NCBI GenBank assembly: GCA_000231825.2
Contig: JH720330.1
Location: 142,789 to 206,788 of the forward strand
From: Tetrahymena elliotti 4EA
Lineage: Eukaryota > Ciliophora > Oligohymenophorea > Hymenostomatida > Tetrahymenidae
Direction of reading: 5' to 3'
DNA: 64,000 nucleotides
Part shown: in pieces, positions 39,501 through 50,952 of the stretch
How the letters are laid out: every line of letters starts with the position of its first letter
Position numbering within the stretch: the stretch's first letter is position 1
Program-made: the position numbers and the translations under genes
Notes under the pieces: generated by a model
Told to the model about the DNA's origin: nothing
What the model saw: only the letters and a program-made list of their open reading frames with translations
The model's database searches: none

Positions 39501-40294
39501 TAAAACGATATTTTTAGAAGGAAATCGACAGGTTCTTCTGTTTTTTATTGGTCTTCTTTCATGATCATTCCATTCATTATTTTTACTCTACGGTGATTAG
39601 GTTCATCATATATAAACCTTTCCTCATGAGCATTCCAATAAATTCCTGCATTCGAGATCATCAATAGCTTTCTTGTTGGCTCATTTTTATTGGCTTAAAT
39701 AGTTCTGTCTATGAAAGTCTATTCTCCTTCTTTGTTTATTGTGAAAGTTTCTATTTTATCCAGGCAGAAACCCCAGGAATACCTCTTAGTAATAGTATCT
39801 TCGAATCTCACATGAATATTTTTTATTGTGACTTGCAAATTATCAATTATTTTCATAGTTAATTTTTATATATAACCTGCATCTTTTTCTCCAGATTTAT
39901 TTTGTTCTTGCTATTTGGCTGCTATTTTTGAAATACATTCAGCAGCAAAGGATTCAATGTTTAGCAGTTTCAATCGAAGGGAATTATAATCTTAGAATGT
40001 CCATTCCTTTTTTTCTTTAGGTGTGACAACCAAGTATAATCCATCTAATAATAATTCTACTGGCTTAGACCCTATACTCTTCATTGGGGCTTTTAGCTCA
40101 AATTTCTCAATCCTAGAAAACTAATGGCTTATAGGGAGATTTAACATATCAATTGCATTTGGATTAAGAGAAACATTTTAAATTTTGACCTCTCCTGAAA
40201 ATAAACCAAATTGTGTTAAATTTTCTTTGGTTAATCCAACAATATATTCTCCCGCTACCCTATTTAGTATTCTTGTTATCAGATCTTTTAACAT
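27565..40294 (-). CDS. VPS13-family bridge-like lipid-transfer protein (about 12.7 kb gene)
   Basis: VPS13 proteins form a long hydrophobic groove carrying phospholipids between membranes at contact sites. The start MLKDLITRILNRVAGEYIVG (ATG 40292-40294) and GEVKIQNVSLNPNAIDMLNL are the chorein N-terminal domain. NLQVTIKNIHVRFEDTITKR and SWGFCLDKIETFTI are classic VPS13 strands. A PH-like module lies at about 37070-37340 (TGIIYKRGKTIKTWVRYNGV ... SKSWIENIEKLR). Around 29900-33000, EKDTRIPLFWYDD, QYYFSWDHPFDKEKRI and SIYIKWSIDIDGFTRIITFE fit the SHR-BD/VAB region. The C-terminal domain reads GVTKGITGVFLNPVEGAKKS and GFAGLIAKPVSGVLDAASS (27933-28310). The last intron is 27685-27737 and the stop TGA 27565-27567. 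About ten further introns lie between (for example near 28360, 30830, 31540, 31930-32390, 33270-33560, 35960, 36500, 37530, 38540, 39010). Estimated length is near 3,900 aa. Confidence 0.9.
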
Positions 40295-41534
40295 TTCCTT
40301 AACTCAACTAAAAAAAACTCTAACTAATAAATACTTTGCTTATCAAGCTATATAAAATAATTCTTCAATCTAACTATATTTTGATAAAGAAGATGGCTAA
40401 TTTAGATTTCTATTGTTTTTGTAAAATTTGTATTAATAGCTTAACAAAAGATTTGATTTAAGTCTAATTGATTGCAATATTGTTAAATTCTTAACCTAAT
40501 AAATTTAATTGAATATTAACAATCAGATAAAACTTCAAGAATTACTAGCTATCTATTCCACACTCATCAGATATTATAATTACAAAGAAAATGAGAATAT
40601 CTTTCTTTATATTATTATTGAAATATTCTAAGCTTAAATAGAATATTTTTAATATTCTATTCAATGAAATAATTCATTTTTATTATTTTCCAAGAGAAAA
40701 ATTTGTAATTGATTTTTTATTATTTAATTTATTTTTGGATGATAATTCCTTTAAAAAAAAAATAAATAAACACCAAAAAACCAGGTGAAAAAAAAAGTAA
40801 AACACTCAAAATCAAACAAAACCAAAAAAAATAACTGTAAACTGTAATACTGTATGTAGCCGAGTAGGCAGTACCTTAGGGTACTATATATATATATATA
40901 TAATTCCTTTAATTATACAGATTTTTTGTTTTCTTTTAAAAATGGTAAAACTTATTGATTCTTTTTATTTTTAAATATTCAACAAAAAAAGTAATTAATT
41001 GTGTTTAATAGATTTTATTAGCTCTGTGAATTTAAATACTAGCAATAATGCAAATTTTAAATTTAAAGCTTAAAAAAATTACAATTTTTATGAAAAATAT
41101 TAAAAAGTTTATTAATTATTTTCAATTATTAAAAATGAATTGGTTTACATAGTTAAAGTTGAGCAGATTTTTGAATGATTCAATTTAATTTACAAATCAT
41201 AATTTTTAAAAATTGAAATATTTCTAAAAATAAAAATAAATTGAATCGAAACATTCTCTTTTCTTTTTAGTAAAATTATTATTGTAGCCAGTAATGTAGG
41301 AGTTAATTAAGGCAATTAATGTAATAATAACTAGATATAGAAAAAGACTGAAATAAAAAGTACAGAGAATTTAACTATGATATTAATAATTGAATTGTAT
41401 ATGTTGAGTTTTAGTTTTAAGTTATAATTGATTAATTAATTAGTAAATTTGAATAAGTTAGTAAAATACTTATTGTTAATTAGATAGTAGTTTTTGAGTG
41501 TATTAATATATTTTAATAGTTTTAATATAGCAAA
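40295..41534. promoter_or_regulatory. Upstream region of the VPS13 gene
   Basis: About 1.2 kb of AT-rich DNA between the VPS13 start and the 3' end of the pseudokinase gene, so the VPS13 promoter should be here. It includes the unusual patch 40835-40902 listed separately. The remainder shows no gene. Confidence 0.45.
40835..40902 (+). repeat. Short repeats, hairpin and (TA)n microsatellite
   Basis: The patch begins with repeated actgta words (aactgtaaactgtaatactgta). TAGCCGAGTAGG (40857-40868) follows and fits the tRNA A-box consensus TRGCNNAGYNGG. Then a perfect hairpin AGTACC-TTAG-GGTACT (40870-40885) and a run of TA dinucleotides to about 40902. No B box or acceptor stem was found, so it is not called a tRNA. 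Confidence 0.5.
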
Positions 41535-42756
41535 TCAGCTAGATAGTTATGAGTAGATTTTTGCAATAGAGGCTTGGTTGTTACTTTATATGAGATAAGA
41601 AAGAGAGTTTTCAACAGAATTCAATTTTACTCTGTCTTCTTATTTGAATTGTATCATTTGGCTTATTAGATTGTTAAATGAGTTGAATTCAGGGTTTAAG
41701 AATGATTGAAATTCAATTTTTTTGAAGATTGGTACATGCTCATAATCAAGGGTTCTGTTTGTCAAATAGTAATAGACAATACCGAGGCTATAAATGTCAC
41801 TCTTTTATATTAGATAACTTGTTTAATAACTGATAAAAATATTTGAAACATTTACACTATAGGTATATTCTTGTATTTCTTTCATTTATAAAAGTTTATG
41901 AAGCTGTTCTGGTGAACCATATTTTCTAGAGCATTCACCCTATTGAATTAAATATAATTTGTTCATTATTACATTTATGCTGTTTGGTGACAAATTTGTG
42001 ATGTGCGAAAAAAAAAGCAATTCATTCAAAAAAAGATAATTTACATGAGTTTTAGATGAATTTTCCCCTTAATTAAGTCTTTTGCACTCTCCAAAATCGC
42101 CTTTTGTTAAAATTTGTGATTAAAATTTGGTGCAACAAAAAATTAAAAATAATAAATGAATGAGAGCTTTAATTACCTATTTTATAGTTACCATCCTATC
42201 CTAATAAAACGTTTTCGCAGCTTATATTGAAGTGAATAATATTTCTTTAATGAATAGCCTTTACTCCTTGTAAAATTTGATTAGCAATAAAGTAGATTTC
42301 TCCTTAATTTAACCAATTTCTTTGTTTTCTATGCTTTTCAAGCACTCCTGCCAAATCACCTTTTATAGAGAAGATGTATTTAATAAAAAAATTAAGACAA
42401 AATGTAAAAATTAATAAGAATAATATAAAATTACCTTGACAGAGCTCCATTGAGTAAAACCCACAAGAGTTATCTGGATAAGCGATGTATTCAAAAACTT
42501 TCACAACATGAGGATGATCTATTTAATTGAGACATTAGAATTCGTTTAATAGCTTCTACCTCTCCTAATTCGTATTAAATATCATTCCTTTAATTGCTAC
42601 TATTAGGTTTGTTTGTAAATGTAGCGCTTTGTAAACAACTCCATAGTATCCTCTACCAATCTACTTGATTACCTTGTATCCCCTCTCAAGTAAAAATTAA
42701 GCTATTTAGGAGTTAGTAAGTTCTCCTTCAGAGCTTATTTCGATTTATATAGACAT
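41535..42756 (-). CDS. Protein kinase-fold protein lacking the catalytic Asp (probable pseudokinase), 321 aa
   Basis: Four exons; introns 42360-42434 (phase 1), 42101-42176 (phase 1) and 41940-42044 (phase 0) leave 322 codons. Kinase landmarks in order: glycine loop IGRGYYGVVYKA; VAIKGM with the ATP-anchoring Lys; a helix-C region QKLLNEF; hinge YSMELCQGDLAGVL; catalytic loop IIHFNISCENVLL; YKIGDFGECKR with intact DFG; activation-loop end KYGSPEQL; and SDIYSLGIVYYYL. The HRDxKxxN catalytic loop is HFNxSxxN: the proton-accepting Asp is Asn and the Lys is Ser. ATP and Mg binding may persist while phosphotransfer should be lost. Start MSIQIEISSEGELTN is short, with no extra domain. The stop is TGA 41535-41537. 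An atypically active kinase cannot be excluded. Confidence 0.85.
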
Positions 42757-45110
42757 TATTTGTAAAGAGCCTAAAAATTAGCTATCTTAAGATTAATCAG
42801 CAAATAAACAAACTTAATACTTAGTTAATTAATTATATCTATTTGTGAATCCTTTCCTTATAATCAATATTGAAAACAAAGAAAATAACAGTAACTAATT
42901 AATTCACTATTAATAATACCTTCTGCAATTTAGAAGTTTTCAGAATATGCTATTTTACAAATTTAATATATCTAATTAATAACATTTATAATAGCTAGTC
43001 ACTTTTAGCATTTGTATTTAGGAAATTTTGAAAAAAAGTAAATAATACAGCCAAAATTGAAGCTAACATTTAATTAAATTAAACCATAAAACCAATTTTT
43101 TAAAAATATTTATATTAGATGTTACAAATTACTGTTTAATTTTGATATTAAATTTAAAATAGTCTCTGAATTTTTTCACAATCATTTGTTTTTATTCTAA
43201 TTTATTTTGCTCAAAGCTCTTTAGATTTTCAGAAAGCGCTCCTTTTGCAAATATTCAATTCAACTAATCAACATAATTAATTTTGTTATTTACTTGATTT
43301 TTGAAGCTTCCAAAAATTTAAAAAACTCCAAAATGAGCACAAAATGCAATTGCTTTACTTTCATAAAAAGCAATCTTTACATTTGAATTTTAAAAAAGTT
43401 TAATGATTAAAAAATATTTTTAAAAAGAAAATTATTTTTTTGGAAATATTTTTTAATTCAAAATGAAAAAAAATGAAATAGCTTGATGAATTCAAATATA
43501 TTTTTGCATTATATAAAATATTCTGTTCAAAAAATATGTAACAAATTAATTGTGTTAATTAATCTGATTTTTGATTTTTGAAAAATTTAAAAAACTTGAA
43601 AAAGAGTACGAAAAACCTTATGTTTAATTTTCATAAAATTGGTCCTGATTTTATACTTTATTTTTATGTAAATTAATTAGTCTAGTAAAAAATATTTTTA
43701 AAAATAATTTAAATTTTAGGATATTTTTTTTCATTTTGAGTGAAATAATTATATTTTTAAATTCGATTAAAGTTTTGTAAATTATTAATGAAGTTTTTTT
43801 ACAAAATTATCAATTTGATTTGCGTTACTTATTTTGGAGATACTTTTTAACTTCTTCAAGTTGACAGTAGATATATTCGGTATCTGATTATGTTTTGCAA
43901 AATTTCAGAGACAGAGTATTTGTTTGAATTGTTGTATTAGATAGTAAATTTAAAACCTTTCTTTTTTGAGCACCTTTATAAATTAGGTAAATTTTAGGAG
44001 ATGGAGAGTGCTCAAATTAAATGGTTGGACAGTCTTTTTTATATTTTTCTATTTAAATTTTTTTAAAGTAGAACCAATTTATTCAGTTATTTTATCATAA
44101 TTTAAAGAGTATGTGTGAAATCGCATTAAAAAAATTTCAAAATTAAAAATGTAATTAAAAAATAACAAAAAATTAAATATCTATTAAATAATTTTGGTAT
44201 TTCAAAAATAAAATAATTTTTCCTAAATTAATTAATGCTTTTATCAATATAAAATTTTATTAAAACACTAAATTTATTATGAATTAAATTTTATATTTTT
44301 ATTTTGATATGTTTTTTGTGTGCTTAACAACTTTAAAATATTTATACATCTAAAATAAAATTTTCTTAAATTTCATGATTATTAAAAATGATTTTTTTGG
44401 TTTAAGCTTTCTAATATGATTTGTTTGAGATTTGTAAATGATTTTAATTTAAATATTTAAAATTTATCAACTCCCTATGGCATATTTTTTAAATATTTAA
44501 ATTCATTATACAAAACAAAGAAATTTTTACATAAAATAAAATATTTTTTACCTCTTTTCTATTTATTTATAATCAACTTTTATTTATTGATATAAAATGA
44601 AAAAGCGATAAAATTGTATCAAATAAATATTCTAAATAATTTAATAAAAAAATGAAGAAAAATAAATCTTTTAATTATTGTAATTGGTTCAAATACTCTT
44701 ATTTCATTTTTATCTTTTAATTAGCTTATTGTATTTAAATTTCTGGCAAAAATACTTTAGTGGATGGGGTTTTAGACCATTAATAATAAAAATATCAGCT
44801 CAAAAAAAGAAAATCTGTATATTTAGTTTAATTTATTAATGTATATATATTTAGCGAATCATGTATTTATTAAATCATCCAGAAAAAACAATTATTGTCT
44901 TAGCTTTTATGTCTATTTAAATATACATAAAATCAAGAATATTTTAGTTGTTTTTTTTCTTAATTTAATAGAAATGAATGTAATCTAAACAGGTTTTTAC
45001 TATTTATTTTTGGTTTTCATGAATGAAAATAAATTATTAATAAATAAACAAAACAAAATTTTGTAAAGATAGGATTTTTACCTTTTGAAAGACAAATTAG
45101 AAAAATACAA
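42757..45110. other. Long AT-rich intergenic region with diverged internal repeats
   Basis: About 2.35 kb, the longest gene-free stretch. No convincing coding frame on either strand. Two imperfect direct copies lie near 43258-43490 and 43536-43750. They share the order aattaatt..tgtt, tgatttttga, aaatttaaaaaact, gag.ac.aaaa, ttttcataaaa, aaaaaatatttttaaaaa. The purple acid phosphatase promoter must lie at the right end. Confidence 0.5.
43258..43750. repeat. Diverged two-copy direct repeat (spacing about 280 bp)
   Basis: Copies at about 43258-43490 and about 43536-43750 share a colinear set of short words, including ttgatttttga, aaaaatttaaaaaact, tttcataaaa and aaaaaatatttttaaaaa. Similarity is low, and in such AT-rich DNA part of it could be chance. 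Confidence 0.4.
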
Positions 45111-46550
45111 ATGAAAGCTGTATTTTTATTAATCGCACTTTCTCTTTTAAGCTTCACAAGCGCTAAAGATAACTGTCATCCTGAAACAGTTTACATGACT
45201 TTAGGTGAGTATTACTCACCTGAATATACTTAAAGAGGCTGCACTAATACTCTTTAGATTTCATTCTCCACTATTGGACAATGTCCTGATTCATATGTCA
45301 TTGTTTTGCCTAGAGCTGATTAAGATGAAGAAGATCAATTTGATTCTATGGATTTCTTTTAATCAGAAGTAAATCCAATTTTAGGAAGAAAGCAATCAGT
45401 TGTTGAATAAAGCTGGAATGGAGAAATTTTCTGCCACAATGGAAAAAACTGTGAAAATGTTTACTACAATAAATACATTCACTACTTTACTTTTGACCTG
45501 TGCTCTTTCTAAAGGAGATTTACTTATAAAGTTTATGGAGGAATTATTTCCGATCCTAGAGTTTTTTCTGGCATCCTTCCTAGAAGAGAAAGATCTTAAA
45601 AAATTTAGCAATTTTTAGCATTTGGAGATCACGAATTATCAGTTCCTGGAAATTATACTATTTCTTCTTTATCTGAATTAGTTTAGAAGAAAAAAGAGTA
45701 TGATGGTATCCTCTTTTTGGGAGATTACGCCTATGAATTTTACAACAAGAATGCCACCAAAGGAGACAAATACATGAATGCTATGGAGCCATTCTATAGC
45801 TATTGGCCATTTATGTTTAGTCCTGGAAACCATGAAGATTGCTTTAACTTTGCTTTTGTCAATTAGAAATTCCATATGATGAATAACATCAGTTAACAAA
45901 ACAATAATGTCTTCTCCTTTAATATTGGAAAAGTCCACTTCTTATCTGTAAATTTGCATTACTTCAATAATGGAACAGGAGTTATTGATCCTCAAATCTA
46001 ATCATCAATGTTATAAGCTGTAGAAAAAGATTTAATTTAGGCAAATTAGAATAGAAGAAAATAACCTTGGATATTCATCCTTGGCCATAAGCCTATATAT
46101 TGTGTTGGAAGATCTGATTGCGAATAATATTATATACAATTCTAACAATTCGATTTACTCTTCTACAAGTATGGTGTTGATATTTTCTTAGCTGCTCATT
46201 AGCATGAAACCACTAAATACTACCCTATGTATTAGAATCAAACTATGCCTTACAATCAAATCAAGAAAAACATTATTGTCAATCCTAAGAGTTACATGTA
46301 AATTTTGCAAGGAAATGCTGGATGCAATGATATGGACCATGTTGATCAATATTACAACGCTACATGGGTTTTAAGTAGATCTTTTGATCCTGGTTTTGGA
46401 ACTCTCCAAATTATCAACGATAACCTTATCCAATTCTTAAATTATGATTCTAAGACAAATAGCTCACTTGAACCTACTATGATTTACTCTGACCACTCAT
46501 ATCATATAAGAAACAACACTCTTGATTTCGAAATTCACGAAAAAATTTGA
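45111..46550 (+). CDS. Secreted purple acid phosphatase (metallophosphoesterase), 479 aa
   Basis: Single exon, ATG 45111 to TGA 46548-46550. The N-terminus MKAVFLLIALSLLSFTSA is a clear signal peptide. The purple acid phosphatase metal-ligand blocks occur in order: FGDHELS (GDxG-type Asp), LFLGDYAYE (GDxxY), FSPGNHEDC (GNHE), FILGHKPIYC (GHxP) and AAHQHETTKYYP (GHxH-type, first Gly replaced by Ala). All seven metal-binding positions seem present, so activity is expected. It hydrolyses phosphate monoesters at acid pH using a binuclear metal centre. Expected location is the secretory or lysosomal route. Codon use is noticeably more GC-rich (TTC, TAC, CTC, GGA) than in neighbouring genes, suggesting high expression. 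Unrelated in fold to the histidine phosphatase-like gene at 3261-4541. Confidence 0.92.
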
Positions 46551-47710
46551 GATTAATTATTTATCCATGGAGCTTTATCTCTTTTAGTTATTGATTGAGG
46601 AAGTCAAATAAATTAGTTAGTCTAAGATTGCTACCTATTATTATCAATAAAATTAATAAAAAATTATATTAATATAAAAATAAACAGATTGCTCATTTTA
46701 ACAATATTATTGCCTTTCATTTAACAAAAATAAATTAGTTTTAAAACTTAATTTTTTGATTATCCCTTTCATTTAGCTTTGTCGAGATAGTTATTATTTT
46801 TATTTAAAAAATGAATTTGTTTCTTACTTTATTTAATATTCATTGACTACTCTTTCAAAAAAGGCTAAATTAAAAAAATAAAAATTTAGAAAAGAAACAA
46901 CTCTCAAATTTCTCAAATTAAAGAGAATAATAAGAAGTAATTTTCAATAGTAAGCTAGTATTTTGAAGATTTTAAATTTAGACCTAAATTAGCAACTTTC
47001 AAATCCCATTAAAAAATTAAAATTATAATTTTCAAATATAACATAAATTAAATACAAAATTTTGATCATTAAGGATATAAACTCTAGAATTTAAACACCA
47101 AAATTTTAAATTACTAACCAGTTTGCAGCTTAACCATCTTAAACCAAACTTAAAAAATATATTGTAAAATGGAAAAGCAGTAAAATAAAATTAAATTCAA
47201 CTTTCAATAATAATCTTCATAAAACAAATTTTTCTTTTAAGATGTAAATAAGCTCAGTTTATATTTTAATTCTAATTCTACTTTCAATATTTTTATTAAA
47301 ATCAAATAAATACTAAATTAAGTAATTTTTATTCACTTTTAAAGCCGTCAAAAAAAATATAAAGTAAATGATTTAATAAGAAATCATTTAATATTTTAAA
47401 CAGACATAATTGATATTTAAGAATTTATAATTATAATTTAAAAACCAAAAAGTTTACTTTTATATTTTTCTAAAAAACTTACTTATTTCCTAATATTCGT
47501 TTTCAATCAAATTAATTAACAATGAATAAATAAAAAAACCCTCACAAATATCTAAAATGTAAATAAATATTGATATAATATTGAATGAATAAGTAGAAAA
47601 TAAAATAAATATTTTTATAATTAAAGCTATATTGCAAAAAGATAGAATTATTTGCTTAAAAATTTAAAAACGAAAAAGCTTATTTTCATTAGAAATATAA
47701 AATACAAATT
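46551..47710. other. Convergent intergenic region
   Basis: About 1.16 kb, strongly AT-rich, between two convergent genes. No gene, RNA or repeat could be supported. Confidence 0.5.
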
Positions 47711-48064
47711 TCATTATCTTTCTAATTGTTTTCTATATCTTTCTAATTATTCTTAAATAAATTTTTTATTAAATTCTGGATCTATCAATTTAGGTCTGTA
47801 TTTATGAGAAAGATTCACAATGTTTTGTTAGTTCTCATTAGGAGCCAAAGAAAAGTACAAAAAGGGAATCATCAAAGAGGGTATACCAACTACAGAAACA
47901 TGTCTTAGTTTTCTAAGCCAAGGTCTTTATTCATTAGGAGTAAATCCTCCACATATTTTATAAATAGCAGCAGAACAAATAGCTGAAACAGAGAAGATTG
48001 CAAAATTTTATAATTATATATTTTTGAGAGAAGATCTAAATAATGTCAAGTCATCATCAGTCAT
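47711..48064 (-). CDS. Small two-TM protein, 117 aa
   Basis: Intronless frame of 118 codons, ATG 48062-48064 to TGA 47711-47713. N-terminal MTDDDLTLFRSSLKNIQLQN is polar. Two hydrophobic segments follow, NFAIFSVSAICSAAIYKICG and HVSVVGIPSLMIPFLYFSLA, separated by a basic loop (RPWLRKLRH). The C-terminus is a charged helix ending QLERYRKQLERQ. The codon pattern is clearly coding. The layout resembles small accessory subunits of mitochondrial or ER membrane complexes, but no family was recognised. Opposite-strand frames here and just to the right are AT-rich shadows. Confidence 0.6.
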
Positions 48065-49151
48065 AAAAGGATACTTTTCATGATTTTATGCCATATAGTA
48101 GAATTATTTCTTTATTTGACCTTCATTTTTATTCTCGTTTGTCAAGTAAGCCATCATTTTATTTTACTTTTCTTAAAGCTTCTATCTTATGAATTCTTCC
48201 TTTTAAGAGCTCATTTTAATACCTATTTATTTACTATTACTTTTGATATGTTAAATTTTAAGAAATTTCTTTTAACAAAAAAATATAATAAAAAACAATA
48301 ACTATTAATTTTTTGAAATATGCATTAACATTAATTATTCGTAAGCCTTTAAATGAAATATATATTATTAGATTAAGATTTCTTAAAATGTTAAATAAAC
48401 TTTTGTAAAACTTGTTGTTGATACTAAAAACTACCTACTTTAACTTTAATCTTCTTAGAATTTTCTTTTTTATATTTTTTACAAATCTAAAAAGTAATTA
48501 AATTCTGAAACAATTCTATCATTCATTACTTAATAAAGTTTAGTATCAAAAGAGTAATGTTATTAAATTTTAACTCAATCTTTAAATATCTTAGGCATTT
48601 GTTTTTCTTTCTAAAGAAGCCTTTGAAAATTATTGAATAAATAATCTAAACTATTTTAAATACTTTAATAACAGATAGAGGGTATATATACTAGTATGAT
48701 TACTCTTTTACTTTGATATTTTGTTATCAAATTTGTAAAAAAATTTATAAAAACTAAAAAAATATTTTATTCTTATTAAATATTTGTTATTTAACAAAGA
48801 AAAGAAAATAATCAATCAAGTTAATACTAAGTCAAGTAATTAATCAGGATTGTATGTATTTAAAGAGTTTTTTAATTTCTATTTGTTTCAAGCATTTTCT
48901 AGGGGATTAATTTTTAGATCAATTAATTAAAACATTTTTGAAAATTTTTTAATGCAAAATTCAGAAAAATATTTGAAATAATTTACATATAGACAGATTC
49001 ATATTTATCTAAATCAGAAGATATCATACATATCAATTTTATAAAAATTGAATTTCAATTCTTTTATTATATTTTAGTTGCTTTTGATTTCTGATATTTT
49101 TTAATAAAAAATTTATTAATCTTTTTTAGAATTATTTTTGCAAATTTATAA
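48065..49151. promoter_or_regulatory. Divergent intergenic region
   Basis: About 1.09 kb between divergent genes; AT-rich and hydrophobic-looking frames only, no codon bias. Nothing specific recognised. Confidence 0.45.
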
Positions 49152-50387
49152 ATGAATAACTTAAAAGAGGAAGAACTAATAAACTAAGAGGTCAATTCAG
49201 GAGAATCGAATTTAGTTAACTGTTAATTTCATCCAGAAAATAGAGTATCTTTTATATTACTTGACAAAACTTTGGAATATTAAGTTGGATGCATCAATTG
49301 TTTGATCGAGCATTAATATCCATCAAATAGATTAGTTTCTTTAGAGAGTATTTTAAAAAACTAAGCTAGAGTTAAAAATTGGCCTCCTTTCTAAGATAGA
49401 ACACTGAAAAATTTAAGTGAGTTTATCAACAAATTTGGTTAAGATGAGTAGGAATAGAACGAAATATAATTAGTAATCAATTACTTTTCAGAAGTGAAAA
49501 AAGAAATCAATGGTTTCATTTGTAAAATAGAAAAAGAAATAATCACTAATATTGTGAATTTAAATAGTGAACTAACTGGATTTATGAGCAAGATACAAGA
49601 TTAGAATAAACTTGAGCAATTAAAGTAAATTTTGATGGATAACTAAAATGATTACTCAACACTTAATTCCAAATTTAAATGCTACTTTGATGATTACATT
49701 GATACCTTAAAAAAAAATGAAGAAGATTTAGTGAAAGAATCTACTTAAATTATAGAGAAATTGAAAATTAAATAAGAAAATTATGAATCTTAGAAGACTT
49801 TTATAAGCAATATTATTTTCAATGAAAAGTTTTATGATATCTCTTAATTCTTATCAAAAATCTCATCAGAAATACATAATATTTCTTTAAATGAAAAACC
49901 TCTACCAATTAAGGTTAAATCTACTATTAAAGATGGAGATTTTAATTTAGTTTAACACTAATCTCATACACTGGTTTAAGCAACATAAATGCATATGTTT
50001 TATGTTGATCATTTACTGGACCATGAGAAAAAATATGAAATAACTATTAAAAACCTGTAAAATGTAGATGATGAAGAAAATCAGCCTTAAATTAAACTAG
50101 GTTTAACCAATGGATTCAACACTAAAAAAATAATTAGTGAGCTAAATGTTTAAAACTACAGAAATTATAACATGAGTGGAGTTTATGGTCCAAGAGAAGT
50201 AAAAGTGCAAATCTGGCTTGAAAATAAAGTTTTCAGATTCAATATCGATGGTAAGTTTTATGGTGGATTTGAAAATTGGGAAACATACAAGTCCTTTGAA
50301 ACCTATTACTTTGCAGTTATAAATTTCAAAAATAGCAACATAAATTTGTGCGATTTCAAAGAGGTCACTCATTTTTAGGAATGGTGA
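49152..50387 (+). CDS. B-box-like zinc-binding, coiled-coil protein, 411 aa
   Basis: Single exon, ATG 49152 to TGA 50385-50387. Near residue 30 is NCQFHPENRVSFILL...VGCINCLIEH, a C-x2-H...C-x2-C pattern like a degenerate B-box. About 150 residues of charged helix follow (VKKEINGFICKIEKEIITNI, ESTQIIEKLKIKQENYESQK). The C-terminal third is beta-rich, with GLTNGFNTKK, REVKVQIWLENKVFRFNIDG and TYYFAVINFKNSNINLCDF, resembling the SPRY-like ends seen in this ciliate family. B-box, coiled coil and a beta-sandwich is the TRIM layout without a RING, so no ubiquitin ligase activity is implied. It is probably a cytoplasmic binding protein. The partner is unknown. Confidence 0.7.
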
Positions 50388-50952
50388 AATAATTTAATTT
50401 CAGAACTATTTTTGAGAATTAATGTTTTATCTATTTCATCATCTTTCTTATTATATGTAATATGTTTTTGCCAAAATTCTTATATTATTCTTCATTTATT
50501 TTTTAAGAATTTTTTATTTTTTATAATTAATTTATTTTCTTTCTTGTTTTTCTTCAATTTAATTAAAAAGAATTACAAGTATTTAAGTAATTGAATGATA
50601 AAAATTTAGTGCTAATTTTTTTCATTTATATTTTTAAATGGAGAGAGTTGAAAAATCTACAACTATTATTTGCAAGCAAAAGAAGGTTTTATTAGCATAA
50701 AGGTGTCTATATGATACCATAGTACATAATAAATAATAAATGTTAAGAAATATATATTTGATAGAGCCAAAATTTAAAGAAATTCTTATAATATATATAC
50801 TGTTGCAAGCAAGATAAAATGATTTAGGTATGTTAATTAATTTTTTATTGATTTTATTATTTTGAAGAAAATGTTTGGATTAATGTTAAATGTTTTATAT
50901 TTTTGTTAAATTTATTTGTTAAAAGTTTAATTAGTATAAAAAGTGTACTAAT
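50388..50952. other. Convergent intergenic spacer
   Basis: About 565 bp AT-rich; one slightly less biased patch (50670-50740) has no recognisable structure. Confidence 0.45.

Noticed and set aside
40857..40902. tRNA gene suggested by an A-box match
   Set aside because: No B box, no acceptor stem pairing, and the 3' side dissolves into a TA run.
45396..45611. Antisense frame across the purple acid phosphatase
   Set aside because: The opposite strand holds a complete phosphatase with all metal-ligand motifs.
48080..48301. 73-residue hydrophobic + strand frame beside the small TM gene
   Set aside because: Composition is simply AT-rich spacer and there is no similarity or codon bias; it starts antisense to the upstream region of the minus-strand gene.
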